A stretch of 64,000 nt of DNA from Kitagawia praeruptora (taxonomy: Eukaryota > Streptophyta > Magnoliopsida > Apiales > Apiaceae), in NCBI GenBank assembly GCA_037693485.1, contig CM075346.1, forward strand, positions 91,308,501 to 91,372,500, written 5' to 3'. A program made the position numbers and the translations under genes. Under the pieces are notes generated by a model. It worked only from the letters and a program-made list of their open reading frames with translations, had not been told where the DNA came from and searched no databases. Shown here in pieces: positions 34,151 to 47,293 of this stretch (position 1 is its first letter; each line of letters opens with the position of its first letter).

Positions 34151-35948
34151 ATGATTAATCATTTTCGATTAATGAACTATTTTTCCTATTTTTATTTATT
34201 TTTTTAATTAAAAAAAAATATTTAACTTTTCTCCCCTAAACGGGTGGCACTTTTCTCACCTAAAGAAATTAGTATAATCCCAAGTTATTTTAAAAAATTA
34301 CAATCCAAATAATTTAATAATTTTTTGCTAATTATTTATTTTTAAGTAAAAAAATGAAAAAATTGAAAAAACATGGGCGGCAACTTTCCCCCCAACCCAA
34401 ATTATTGCAAATGCCGTTTCCCGCTTTCCCCTTAAACAAAATTAAATTCACAAACTTACACTCTCACACTCTCCCTCGCTAAGACATACTCACACACACT
34501 CCATTCTCTTCTTTATTCTATTTTCTTCTCTCTTCTCTTCAAAATTAGGGCTTAATTAATTGGTAAACACTCTCTTGATTTTTGATTTTGATTATGTTCT
34601 TTGTTGCTTGTTTAAGTTTGCTCTTATTAACTCTTTTATTTTGATTTTCGATTAGGGTTTCAATTGAAACTTTCTCTTTGGAGCTTCAGTTAGGGCTTTA
34701 ATTTAAGGTAAAATTGGTACTTTTCCAATCAATCAAATATAGTGGAGACTTGTAAGATAATAATCTCTTCTCCTCTCTCTATTTTCTCCTCTATCTCCCT
34801 TCTCATTTGTATTTTTTGTTATTCTTCTTATCGCAGATAATTCAATTGAATCGAATCAACGGTTCTTCTCTTGTAAATCTCGTTCAAATTATACGTATGT
34901 ACATGTTCAATTAATCATAATCAAGATTCAAGGGTTTCGTCTTTTGTGAACTCTTTTGGCTTTTGTCATTTTACGCTTGTTGATTTTGGTTCCGATAAAA
35001 CCCACACACGGTTCTTTTCCGCTGCCACACTTCCCTCTTCTTCATCTCTCTAGCTACTCTATTCAAGTCGGTAAGATTGTTTCAAAATTAAAGAAAACGA
35101 TGTTGAAATTATAAGGGGGTTTATTGTTCTGTTATTGGTCTATTGCGTTTTGGGAATGAAATGAAGAGCTCTGTTTGTAAGCAATGGTTCAAAATGACTT
35201 GTAAGAACTTAAGCTGCACACCAAGTGTTCGACAAATTGTCTTAAAAAAAAAAATTGAATTCTGAAGAGTGTGCAATGAGGTGTTTTATAGAAAGCCTAA
35301 CAGAAACAATGTTTTGTTGAGTTGTTTATTTGCGCCGATCGATTTGATAGTTGTGTATGAGTTGTTTATTAGGATGTGCAATGGCTATATTAATTTAGGT
35401 CTCACCAACGTTATGATATCATGTCAAATGATAATCGGATTCCTTTCATTAATGAACCAGGGCTTTGCTTTGGGAAGTTGGAAGCTGGAGTTCTCACATT
35501 TGTAATTCCTGCAGTTCTTTTAGGGCACTTGGTAATTCTAATTTCCGTACCCAGTCCTTCTTTTTTTTGAACGTTTGTTGAAGTAATGAGAATTTACTTT
35601 ATTGAAGTTATGAGCATTTACTCTGAAGTTCTCTTGCACTTGTTAAAAAATGTAAGCTTGAACACTTAGATTGAAAATTGATCAAAAAGCTTGGCTAATC
35701 TGCTAGAAGGAAGCTATTTCAGACCTCCCATGTAACAGAAAACAAACCACAACAAGCTTCTTGTAATTAGCACAGAATTATCCCTATATGTGATCCATTG
35801 AGATTTTCAGTTGTATTCATATATGATTGCTGTTTGATTTGAACTTACAAAACTTCCAAAGTTTATATTAAACTGTGAGCATTTTTCGGTACGTTGTTAT
35901 TTACGTCATGCATTGGAAAAGGTTCTCCTTCCCTTCCTGACTTTAAGA
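34151..35948. other. CACTA internal DNA, probable captured 5' region
   Basis: 34430-34560 is a pyrimidine-rich stretch followed by attagggctt and gattagggtttc motifs, like a plant 5' UTR with telo-box variants. 34560-35950 looks intronic; it includes the left half of the intron in which the Copia inserted. No exon could be assigned with confidence. Confidence 0.45.
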
Positions 35949-35953
35949 CAATT

Positions 35954-36669
35954 TGTTAGGAATAATTCATGAGTTGTGATGTTAAGAATAGAATTTTACT
36001 TATACTTCTTGTATATCCTGATTTATAAAGGATTTAGCACTTTGCATAGAAAATATGTATTAGACAGTTATCTGTAAAGTTTAGTCTGAACAGTCCATCG
36101 AGTACTACATGTCAGGAACTGAGATTGAATCCTGATATGTCAAGTTAACTACTGATCAAGTACTGATGGGATGGTCAGATCCTGATGTAAGATGGAATCC
36201 TGATATCAGTCGTGTTACTGATGATGTCATTATGGATGCTACAGAAACTGGCAAGTGCTATAAAACAGGATCTTTGTTTGAGGAACAAGCAAGAAGATTT
36301 TATGAAGGAAAGAATTTTCTATTGATGGAAACTATCAACTGGACGGCAGAACATTGTCATGTATAGATTATCTTTCTGTAATTAGTTGATAGGAAGCATT
36401 ATAAATATTCTCTCTATATCATTGTAAAAATAGTTCGGTTCGTGAGGTTTGTAATCGTAAGTATACGAGAGTGCAAACAGAGAGAAATTTGTATTGTCAG
36501 CAGCTGCTAAAGGTATTTGTACACCTTTGGTAGATTTTGTATTTGATCTTATTAATACAAACAGAATTTGATTCATTCGTTTATTCTTGTTCATATAACC
36601 AAGCAAAAATCAGACACGATTATATAACTTGTATTCAACCCCCCCTTCTACAAGTTATTCGAGTTAACA
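35954..36669 (+). repeat. Copia 5' LTR
   Basis: Starts TGTTAGGAATAATTCATG, ends TTCGAGTTAACA. A TATA-like attataaatat at 36398-36408 and a downstream R/U5 region ending in a C7 run followed by LTR end. Confidence 0.95.
36398..36408 (+). promoter_or_regulatory. TATA box of the Copia LTR
   Basis: attataaatat, about 450 bases into the LTR, suitable for the U3 promoter. The same sequence recurs in the 3' LTR (near 47743). Confidence 0.6.
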
Positions 36670-36671
36670 AT

Positions 36672-36683
36672 TGGTATCAGAGC
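36672..36683 (+). promoter_or_regulatory. tRNA-Met primer-binding site
   Basis: TGGTATCAGAGC, complementary to the 3' end of initiator tRNA-Met, two bases after the LTR; standard for plant Copia elements. Confidence 0.95.
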
Positions 36684-36718
36684 AGGTTGATTTCGAATAA
36701 TCATAAAGATCTGCAATC

Positions 36719-39700
36719 ATGTCTGGTTACAAGGATGGGAATACTAAGATTCCTATGCTCAAGAGAAACGAATATACTCTATGGGAAGTAAAGATGTTGC
36801 ATCATCTGGAAGCAACAGATCCTGATTATCTTGACAGAATCAGAGATGGACCTTTTATCCCAACAAAGGTTGTTGGACAAGCAACTGTTGATGGTCAAGT
36901 TGTTCCAGAACATACAGCAGAGAAGCCAAAATCTGAGTGGTCAGATAAGGACAAGGAGAATGTTCTTAAAGATGCTAAAGTGAGAAACATATTATTCAAC
37001 AGTCTTGATTCTGTTCTCACTAACTATGTTCTCTCTTGTAAAACTGCTAAGGATATATGGGACAATCTTAAGGTTCACTGTGAAGGAACTAAGACTGTTA
37101 GGAAGAATATGAGGACACTACTTATACAACAGTATGAGTACTTTTAATCCAAGTCTGGTGAGTCATTTACTGATACCTTTGATAGGTTTACAAAACTCAT
37201 CAATGAGATGGCAATGCATGGTAAATATTAAAACTTGGAGGATATGAATACAAAGTTCATGAAAGCTTTGTCTGATTTCTACAATGAGAAGATATCTGTG
37301 ATTGAGGAAGCTAATGATCTGGATGAGATATCATTAGAGGCAGTATATGGAAAACTGAGAGCTTATGAACTTGAAAAGCAGCAGAAGAAGAGCAGGAGTG
37401 AAGGAAAGATGAAGACTGTTGCACTTACTGCTCAATCTGAATTAAAGAAGCTTCCGGAAGAATAGCATGAAGAGACTGCTATAAAGAACTCAAGGAAGAA
37501 GAAAAGCAAAGAAAGTTCTGAGTCAAAGACTACTGATATGGACTCTGACAACAATGATTCTGAATCTGAGATGCAGGAACTCTTTGCTATGTTTGATAAA
37601 GCTTTCAAGAAAGGAAGATTCAATAGGAAAAGATTTAGCAAAGGACCTTTTCAAAAGTAGGAGGAGAAGAAGAGTGATAAAGGCAAAAGTACAATTGTCA
37701 AGCTTGATAAGGCCAAGATCAAGTGCTTTAATTGCAGCGAGCTTGGACACTTTGCTAGTGAGTGTAAGAAGCCTAGGAATTCAGGAAAGGGTAATGCACT
37801 TATGGTCACACAGAAGGATTGGGCTGATTCTAGTGATTCTAAAGATGAATTGGATTATGACAACATTGCACTGATGGCAAATGTTTCAGACAAACCTGGA
37901 TCTCCAAAGAAAACTTCTCCATCCTCTGTTAAGGTATCACTTCACTCTCTTGATTCATTTGATAACTTAAATTCTGATGAAATTAGATCTATCCATGCTG
38001 AGTTTAAGAATCTTATGACTAATTTTAGAATTCTTACTTGTGAAAGAGATGAACTTAAGGTTAAGAATGATAAATTAGTTGATAGAAATAATTTTCTTGA
38101 ATCTGAGTTAATTCAAATGGAAGAATACAAGTTAAGTTCTGATAAAGCTAAGCATGATTACAGTGTTATTCTTGAGGCTTATGACTATGTCAGAAAAGAA
38201 CTAGAAGAAGAGAGAGATGTGATTAAGACCATTAACAATTCTGGTAAAAAGACCATAGAAATCTTTAAAAGTGGAATTCGTGGTAAGGTTAATGGTTTAG
38301 GTTTTGATAAGGCTAGACAAGAAGAAAAAGTAGCTATTGTCAATGATGATAGTAAAGTAGAAGCTAGCACATCTAAATCTGAAGGTAAGAAAATTGTTTC
38401 TGAACCTAATCATGTTAAATTTGTTAATTCAAAAGGTACCCCTGTTGTACACAAAAGGATTAACAATAGTAATTCCGATGAGAAAGTGTTAGAGAAACCT
38501 AAGAATGTAAACATAGGGTTTCTGTCTAAGTCTCAGTTTTAACAGAGATTAGATGGTCTTTCAGAGTCTAGCAAGATCAAAAGAAATAGGAATGGAAAAG
38601 AAGGTATTAACAAAGAGAATAATTACAAGAATGTACCTGATGCACCTAGAAAAAAATGCTATAAGTGTGGAAATCATAATCATTTGGCCCTAGACTGCAA
38701 TCAAAAACCTTCTTGGAAAACTGAGTCCAGATTCCCCAAGACTCAGAAAATTCAATACCAACCACAAAAAGCTTGTTATAATTGTGGTAGTTTACTTCAT
38801 TCCATTTACATGTGTAGAGAATATCATGAACTCTATTATGACTATTATTCTCTGAAATCTGAAACTCCTAGTCACAAACAGTTTGTGAAATCAGAGTCTA
38901 AGGTTGACTCTGCAACAGGTAAAGTAAAGGCAAAATCTTCAAAGCCTGTTGTTTCTAAATCTAGTAAGAAAGGATCCAATCAAAGTTGGGTCCTAAAAAA
39001 ATTCTAACTAGTTACTTTTTGTTTGTAAGGCATAGGAAAGAAGCATTCAATTATCTTGGACAGTGGATGCTCTGGACATATGACTGGAAAGAAGTCCCTG
39101 CTTACAAAGTTTGAGAGGAAAGCTGGCCCAGTAATATCTTTTGGAGATGGCAACAAAGGAGAAACTCTGGGATATGGCTCAATTGTTTTGGGGAATGTCA
39201 TCATAGAAAATGTAGCACTGGTTGAAGGCTTGAAACATACTCTTTTAAGCATAAGTCAACTGGGTGATAAAGGTTACAAATCAATCTTTGACAGAGAAGG
39301 ATGCAAAATCTTGAATATGCAGAATGGAGACATTGTTCTAACTGGTCAAAGACATGGTAACATATATGAAGACAGCTTAAGTGATACATCTAAAGGAATT
39401 GTTAGATGTCTCTACAACAAAGCAACAAGTGATGAAAGATGGAATTGGCACAAGAAACTCTCACATCTCAACTTCGAGAAGCTTAATCAACTTGTTAAGC
39501 ACAATCTGGTGAGAGGCCTACCTCAGGCAAATTATGTGCAAGATGGACTTTGTGATGCATGTCAGCTTGGAAAGCAAAGAAGAACCACTTTCAAGAGCAA
39601 GACTGAAAATTCAATTACTGAACCATTTCACATGCTACATCTTGATCTGTTTGGTCCAGTAAACATTATGTCTATCAGCAAGAAAAGATTTTCTCTAGTA

Positions 39701-42353
39701 ACAGTGGAATATGATTTCACAAGGTTCACATGGGTGTTCTTTCTACACAAGAAGGATGAAGCTCCTCAGCAAATCATTGAACTTGTCAAGAATATTCAGA
39801 ATAGCTCTGAGTACAAAGTCAAAGTACTTAGGAGTGACAATGGTACAGAATTCAAGAATTCTACAATGGAGGAGTATTGTGCAGACAATGGAATCACTCA
39901 ACAATTTTCTGCACCTGGTACACCTCAGCAAAATGGTGTAGTGGAAAGAAAGAACAGGACTCTCATAGAGGCAGCAAGAACCATGCTTGCAGATGCAAAA
40001 CTTCCAACCTATTTTTGAGCAGAAGCTATTAACACTGCATGTTTCACTCAAAACTGTACCTTGGTAAATAGTCATGGAAAAACTCCCTATGAGATGATCA
40101 AAGGAAAGAAACCAAGTGTGAAATACTTTCACATCTTTGGATGCAAATGCTATGTCCTAAAAGGTCATCCAGAACAACTTGGAAAATTTGAAGCCAAATC
40201 GGATGAAGCAATCTTTCTAGGATATTCAGTATCTAAGGCCTTCAAAGTTTATAATCTCAGAACTCACATTGTTATGGAATCAATTCATGTTGCATTTGAT
40301 GATAAGAAATTTGGAATTCTGCAAACTGATGAGAGTCATGACAAATTGGAATTTGAAAATCTGAAGAATTCTGAGATACTCTCCAGTGATGATGAAGGTT
40401 CTCCAGAAGGAATTTCTATTGCTTCTCAAAGGAATGCTACTGTTGAAGGGGAGCAAATGAATCAAGAAGAACACAGTGATCATCAGGAGCAGACTAGCTA
40501 TTCAGAGTCTACTCCATCAGGAACTGATCTTTCAGAGTCTACTGAGGAAAGATTAGTAACTAGAAGCAATATGGAATCTACTGATTCTATTGATTAAAGG
40601 GGAGTTATTGAAGGCAGAGAGAATTCTTCTACAAGAGATACCACTAACTTAAGGGGAGAGACTAACAGAGTCAATCTACCACCTGTTAGAAAATGGACAA
40701 AGGATCATACTGAAGATTTGATTATTGGTGATCCTAATAGTGGTGTTCGAACTAGAAGATCAATTCAAAATGAATGCTTGTATAGTTGCTTTCTCTCAAA
40801 GAATGAACCTAAGAAGGTTGAAGAAGCCTTACAGGATCCTGATTGGGTAATTGCAATGCAGGAAGAGTTAAATGAGTTTGAGAGAAACAAAGTCCGGAAA
40901 CTGGTACCAAGACCTAAAGATAGATCTATTGTTGGTGCAAGATGGGTTTTCAGTAACAAGCTAGATGAATCTGGTATGATTGTAAGAAACAAAGCAAGAC
41001 TGGTGGCCAAGGGTTATTCTCAGGAAGAAGGCATTGATTATGATGAGACCTTTGCACCTGTAGCAAGATTGGAAGCAATCAGAATGTTTCTTGCATTTGC
41101 AGCTCATTCAAAATTCAAGCTATAGTGCTTTTCTAAATGGCAAACTTGATGAGGAAGTGTATGTGGAACAACCACCTGGATTTGTTGATCCAAAGTTTCC
41201 AAATCATGTCTACAAACTTGACAAGGCACTCTATGGAATAAAGCAGGAACCAAGAGCATGGTATGAGACTTTGTCTAAATTTCTTCTTGAAAATGGCTTC
41301 ACAAGAGGTACAATTGACAAAACTCTATTCTTTAGAAAGATAAAAGGTGAATTGCTTTTAGTTCAAGTTTATGTTGATGATATCATATTTGGTTCTACTA
41401 ATGAAAAGTTGTGTGCTAAGTTTAGCAAGCTTATGCAGTCTAAGTATCAGATGAGCATGATGGGTGAATTAAATTATTTCTTAGGCTTGCAGGTCAAACA
41501 GACTTAGACTGGTATTTTCATTAATCAGTCAAAGTATATCAAAGATCTTTTAAGAAGGTTTGACTTTCAAGACTGTGCAGTTGCAAAAACACCCATGGCA
41601 ACAGCCACTAAACTAGACTCTGATCCTAAGGGAAAGAGTGTGGATAATACTAGTTATAGAGGCATGATAGGCTCATTGTTATATCTAACTACAAGTAGGC
41701 CAGATATAATGTTTTCTACCTGTTTATGTGCTAGATTCCAAAGTGATCCTAAGGAATCTCATTTAATTTCTGTGAAGAGAATTTTTAGATATCTCAAAGG
41801 AACTCCAAATCTTGGTTTGTGGTATCCTAGAGAATCTGATTTCTTCCTAACTGGCTATTCAGACTCTGATTATGCAGGGTGTAAGATAGATAGGAAAAGC
41901 ACTACAGGTACATGTCAATTCTTGGGAAATAGATTGATTTCTTGGGCAAGCAAGAAGCAACAATCTGTCTCAACCTCAACTGCAGAAGTTGAGTACATAG
42001 CAGCACGCAGTTGTTGTGCACAGCTCCTTTGGATAAGAAATCAGTTGATGGATTATGGTATGACACTTAGTAATATTCCTATGTTTTGTGATAATACTAG
42101 TGCTATCAAAATTACGAAAAATCCAGTTCAACATTCAAGGACTAAGCACATTGATGTCAGGTATCATTTTATTAGAGAACATATTGAGAATTGTACTGTG
42201 GAACTTCATTTTGTTCTTACTGACAAACAGCTTGCAGATATTCTAACTAAACCACTTGATGAGACTACATTCAGTAGATTAGTAAGTGAGTTAGGAATGT
42301 TAAATTTCCAGATCTTTAACATCTGCAAAAGTAGCAAGGTATGTTGTTTTTAG
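36719..42353 (+). pseudogene. Copia gag-pol polyprotein, multiply disrupted
   Basis: One frame runs from ATG 36719 (MSGYKDGNTKIPMLKRNEY, a Copia-type gag start) to about 41125, then shifts frame to 42353 through a short deletion near 41122, just before the RT sequence [20 protein letters not shown]. Domains in order: gag; three CCHC knuckles (CFNCSELGHFASEC near 37725, CYKCGNHNHLALDC near 38655, CYNCGSLLHSIYMC near 38775) with a long charged, coiled-coil-like spacer between the first and second; protease DSGCSGHMTG (39056); pre-integrase WHKKLSHLN; integrase with D (HLDLFGP), D (RSDNGTEF), E (VVERKNR); RT with YVDD (about 41371); RNase H with YSDSDYAG and a LTKPL end. Ten premature stops: 37145, 37229, 37463, 37658, 38540, 39005, 39026, 40016, 40595, 41505. 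Three knuckles instead of one is unusual. Confidence 0.9.
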
Positions 42354-42659
42354 CTTATAGACTTGATATTCTTGTCAGGATCTATATTTGATTGTTAAAT
42401 GCTTTAGCTATAACACTTTACCTTGATAAATTTCAGTATGATAGACTTGTTAATAATCATCGGGATTAGAATTGTTATCAGGATGCTGACGTCATCAGTA
42501 TTGTGTCAGTATCAGGATTGTGAAAATTGTTTCGGATCCTGACGTTTACTTTGTGTAGTAATCTAATTCTGTGATGTGTTAAGTCTATTCCAGCAAGTTT
42601 TAATATTTGCATACTGATAATTTATACATCATTCAAATCAGTGAATAATCAAAAGACAA

Positions 42660-43200
42660 GTAGATAATAAGAAATTGTATTTTCATTAATTGAAAGCATT
42701 ACATACATGGAAATGAAATACAACATCTTTTTGTCTAACTTCTACTGATAATCCTGTACTTGTCTAATGATATGGATTCTGAGATACAGGACAATGAGCA
42801 TCTCAAGAAATCCATCAGGGGATTTGAACAGCCTCGTCTGCTCTTGGATTCCTTGTCTGGGCGACTTGAATGAGAGTAGCTAACTTAAATGAATAGCATC
42901 TCCATCAAGATCAACCTCAGACTCTCGGCCAAATTCTTCATCCTCAAGTTTTGAGGAGGTTAGGGGAAGATTGTATCCAATAGATGGATGTTCTAGGAGA
43001 AACCTCTGGATAATATCTAAAATTACTCCATCCATGACTAGTTCGATGAGAGAAGTCGTCTCTTCAAAGAGATGATCAAGAACAGGATGTTCATCGACTG
43101 TGAAAAACATAAAGAATGGGTTGAATGGAGTTTTGGTTTGAGAAGAAAAGAAATTGAAAGGTTTATGGAGAATGGCATAAGGCGTCTGTTTCTTTTATAG
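42660..43200 (-). CDS. Antisense gene-like unit inside the Copia element (76 aa)
   Basis: The open frame is 43110-42880 on the minus strand: 76 residues, MFFTVDEHPVLDHLFEETTS at the start, acidic overall (many E and D), no family that I recognise and no membrane segment. What makes it stand out is its setting: a good TATA box (ctataaaag, 43200-43192) about 80 bases before the ATG, a pyrimidine-rich leader, and an AT-rich 3' region with an aatgaaa polyadenylation-like signal near 42690. It lies between the pol stop (42353) and the downstream ORF (43807) and runs against the element's own transcript. Antisense extra ORFs are known in some plant Gypsy elements, but I cannot name this protein. 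A tttttcacag just after the ATG could be a chance splice acceptor. Confidence 0.45.
43192..43200 (-). promoter_or_regulatory. TATA box for the antisense unit
   Basis: Minus-strand ctataaaag followed about 30 bases later by a plausible start region and 80 bases later by the ATG at 43110. Confidence 0.45.
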
Positions 43201-43806
43201 AAAGACGTGAGAAGCTGAATAGTCACTTGGAACTATCAATGAAGTCAGATGCTAATTATCGCGTGTGACTGTATTTCTTGTATTTTCAAGAAATATCGAA
43301 TATATCTAACCAATTGATTTTGTTCAGATTAATTGTTTATTTCTTTTTCAGATTAAAAAAAAATGCCACGTGGAAACTTCATTTAAGTCTCTGGAATCAG
43401 GATGATATTGATCAGGATTTCAAGTGTGACCATCAGGATTTTAGAATTATTATTTTTAAATCACATTGCATTTTGTGATTATTTTGATGGGAGGTCACAA
43501 CAGGAAAAGGAAGCTGATCAGTATTGATTTTTATCTTGATAATACCCTGATTTATTTTATGAAAATCAATTTTGGATTTTATTTTCCAAAAATCGTGGGT
43601 AACCGCACTTTTCAGGGACTGACACCTGTCAATCTACGTGTCGATGTGGGATAGTGGTCTGAAAGATTTGTGAAATATATTTGTTTTGAAACTCTAATCG
43701 TGTAATTGCTTTCTCTAATTTCACATTCTCTAAAGCAAAAACACTCTCGAGTTTTCAAAATCACTAATCCATTTCAAGAATTTTTCAAGTTCTTTTCAGA
43801 TCAAAA

Positions 43807-46800
43807 ATGGCAGCTCAAAGAAGATTACCTAAGTCAGTAGCCTTCAAGTTTGGTGACTTTGATTTTATGACGAACAATCATGTAGCAGCTATCACCAACA
43901 AGGAAGGAGTATTAACTGATTTTCATCCAATCATGAACTTTCTGGCATTTGGACCATTAAGTTATGCATTGACAGCATCTCCACAGATTAATCAAGCAGC
44001 TGTTACACAAGCTTGGGAGAATGCTGAGGTAATTGATTCTACTCAGAGTCAATCAGGTAAGATTGTTCTACACTTAGGACAAGATTCTTTTGATATTACT
44101 GAATCTGTTGTTAATTCAGTACTTCACTTACCTGTTAGTTTGAATTATGAGAATGTACCATCTGATGATGATATAAGAACTATGTTATCTGTATTAGGTT
44201 ATAATGGACCTTTAGATAACATGAGCCAGTTAAGAAGATCTTGTCTTAGGAAAGAGTGGTCTTTCTTCTTTGATCAATTAGTTAAATGCTTTACTGGTAA
44301 ATGTAGTTCTTTTGATCAAATTACTTCTGTTACTTCACATATTGCTTACAGTTTGCTTTATGAAAGAGTAATTAACGTTGGTCACATTATCTTAAATCAG
44401 ATGAGTATTAAACTTGGGTTAAGAGATCAATACAGGAAAATGGTTTATTATCATAGATTTATGCAAATGTTTATTAACCATTTTATTCCTGATGTTGAAA
44501 CTAGATTTGGTAGAGAACATTGTGTTTCTTCTTGTGTACAACAAAAGAGAATTTTCTCTGACATTACAAAGAAGGACAATGAAAAGAATCTAAATGAAAT
44601 ACCTGCAATTCTTTATCCACATCATGTTCAGGTAATTCTTAAAACTCATCTTCCTACTCTCTACAATTCTTCTTTCTTTTGTGGTGAAATGGCTCAGGAA
44701 TCTCATTTGGAGGAGAACCCACCTGTGTCTACACAAGTAGCCCAAAACATTATAGTCTCTGAAACAATTCAAGAACAAAGTTTTAATCCACAGCCCATTG
44801 TTTCAAAGAAACCAACCTCTGGTGTTTCTCAAAAGACATCAGTAGTAAGGAAGAGAAGATTTGTTGTGTCAAGTAGTAGTAGTTCTAGTGAAGATGATGA
44901 TAATATATCTCTTGCTGAGAGAGAAGAATTGAAGGCTGCAATTCGACTTTCTAAGCTAGGACAAAGAGATGAAGCACATAGTCACAGCCAGGCTGCAGTT
45001 TCTCAAAAGACTGTAGTACTTAAAAAGGGAAAACAGTTACTGGATACTGTCTCTCAAAAGACTGTGTCTATTGAAAAAAGATCTCATCCCAAGATCAATT
45101 TTGTGTCTACGCCTCTTGAGTCTTCTCAGGATAAATCTTTTGCTCACTATACCAGGAGAACAAGGAGAAAGATTCAATTGTCACCTACACACACATAGTC
45201 TAGTCCAACTAATATCATGCAGGTCTCTACAAATGAAGCTACAATCAAGTCAGCAAATGACCATAGAGATCTGGATATTGATTCTTCATGAGAAACTACA
45301 TTATCATACAGACTGGCTATGAGACTAATTTCTCTCAAAGTGAAGTTGTCAAGGCCTGTTCTAGATTTTCTGGTTGAAAGAGTACCAAAACTTTTATTTC
45401 CAGATGAATATGGACTTCTACATCAAAGACTTGACTTAATGAAGATGTATTTCTATGTATCTATCAGAAAACAATTAGTCAAGAAATTTGGACTCTCGAA
45501 GCATGTTGCACTTCAATCACTTCATGCATATTTATTTGACAAGGATGTCATTATTGAAGATGCTTCAGCTCAAGGTGAATAACTGGAGGAAGTAGATAGA
45601 GGAATGCAGTCAACAGAAGATACTATTGCACCAGGGGTGGATAGTAGGATAGATCAGATCACAGTCACTGCAACACAAGAACCATCTAGTCAGAGCTTGG
45701 ATGACTCAGGAGCTGTGATAGATGATGTTGAAAGGTATTCTGTGATGACTAAAATTACAAGTGAGAAACCCTATGATATGGGAGGAATAACTTTGACTGA
45801 TTTTCTTGAAGATCAAACAAACATTGTTCAGTCAGAGTCTATCCACCTTGAGGGTGAGTCTCAGCAAACAACACTTAAAGACGGTGACATACTAACTATG
45901 GTGTCTAATGAAGTATTACTGAAGACATCAGAGTCTAGTAAAGAACCTGAAAGTGGTATACTGGAGCCTGTAGTCTCTGGAAGGAAAGAAGATGATTGTA
46001 AGGGTTCAGAGACTATAGCAGCTCACTTCTTGGAGAAAACCTCAAGCCCCATGCCAAATGAGGAACCCTCTCTCCATGTGAGTTCAGGTATAAAAACTTC
46101 TTCTAAACTCTATTTTTCTGTAGGTCATGAGAGCACTTATCCAAATTTGAGTGATACACTTGAAAAGATGGATATTGATCCACAATCAGAGCGGCTGGCT
46201 CCTGACCAAGCAAAATGAGAGGTAGAAAGAGTGTTGACTTTAGATAGTCAAAGTGAGAATGAGGGTATGCATGATCAACTCCATAGTGAGGGAGAGAAAA
46301 TTAGGAAACCACCATCGTTTGATTTCTGGGATCAGGTTTTTCCTGAATCTTGGTCTAATAATCTTGGTATGGATGCTGGTACTTATTCTTTTATCAAGAT
46401 GTATGAGAAGAATGACTTAGCAAAGCACAACTCAAAGCCAGAAGTTAAAGCTCAGAAGCAAAAAGAAAGGCTTGCAGGAATTATAAACAGAAGAGGTGAA
46501 AGGCTAAGACAAACTTCTACATCATCAGTACCAGAAGATATTTCTAATGATCCTAGTATTCCTTTGTTTGTACTACCAATATCAGCCAGAATTGAGACAT
46601 CAACAATATCTGATCAATCTAAGGAGGAGTCAGGTTTTGTAAATGTTAGTACACAAAATACTGGTGAAGGACAAGATGATCATATTGAAACTTCAGATCA
46701 GAAAGATGAAGATGCTTGTAACTCTAATCGAGTTTTATTACTTAAATATCATTCTACACAGGCAACTTCTTATACAAGAATTGAATCTGAAGATATTCCA

Positions 46801-47055
46801 AACACTTCCAACATTGAAGTCAATTCTGAAGTTCTACAAGACATTCAGAAATCTCAAGTTGAAATTCAATCAAGACTTCAAACACTTAAAGATAACCAAG
46901 TCACTATTATGGAAAATCAAGCAGTTCTGATGAATCTCATTTGTTCTGTTACTGAATCTCTTGGAATTAATGTTGCTGATGTCAAAACGGGGGAGATAAA
47001 AACAGTTAAAAGGCAACATACTGGGGGAGGAGCTAAACAGACTGGGAGAAATTAA
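43807..47055 (+). pseudogene. Extra ORF downstream of Copia pol, 1,082 codons with four stops
   Basis: A single frame from ATG 43807 to TAA 47055, broken by stops at 45196 (TAG), 45289 (TGA), 45580 (TAA) and 46216 (TGA) without any frameshift. The N-terminal 300 residues form a globular-looking domain (FLAFGPLSYALTASPQINQA; RKEWSFFFDQLVKCFTGK; HIILNQM). I recall similar 'YAL-V-P--Y---IKQFW' proteins encoded near Copia elements in Asteraceae annotations, so it is probably a transposon-associated family. Then comes a Ser/acidic run (SSSSSSSEDDD, about residue 358), a long acidic low-complexity middle, and a C-terminal heptad-like segment (QDIQKSQVEIQSRLQTL, about residues 1010-1050) that may be a coiled coil. 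No signal peptide or transmembrane helix, so it does not look like an envelope protein. Function unknown. Confidence 0.75.
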
Positions 47056-47280
47056 AAGAAGAACTAAGGATGACAAAGGTGAATCTTATCAGGGAAGTGG
47101 TAAAGGAAAAGAAGCATCAAATAGTTGAATTCTTTCTTCTAAGTACTGGATACTATGTCTATATCTGAAAGAGGAGGTACTTAACTTCATGATTTTTGAA
47201 TTCGTAAATTATATTCTGATTGTATTGTTATATGTTTTGACATCAACAACTCAGATTTATGCTTCAGATTTTAAAGCATA

Positions 47281-47293
47281 AATAGGGGGAGAT
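47281..47293 (+). promoter_or_regulatory. Copia polypurine tract
   Basis: aataggggga gat directly before the 3' LTR, the plus-strand primer region. Confidence 0.8.

Noticed and set aside
42354..47293. Envelope-like gene making the Copia element a retrovirus-like Sirevirus
   Set aside because: The extra ORF shows no signal peptide or transmembrane segment, so an envelope role is not supported; extra 3' sequence alone is not evidence.
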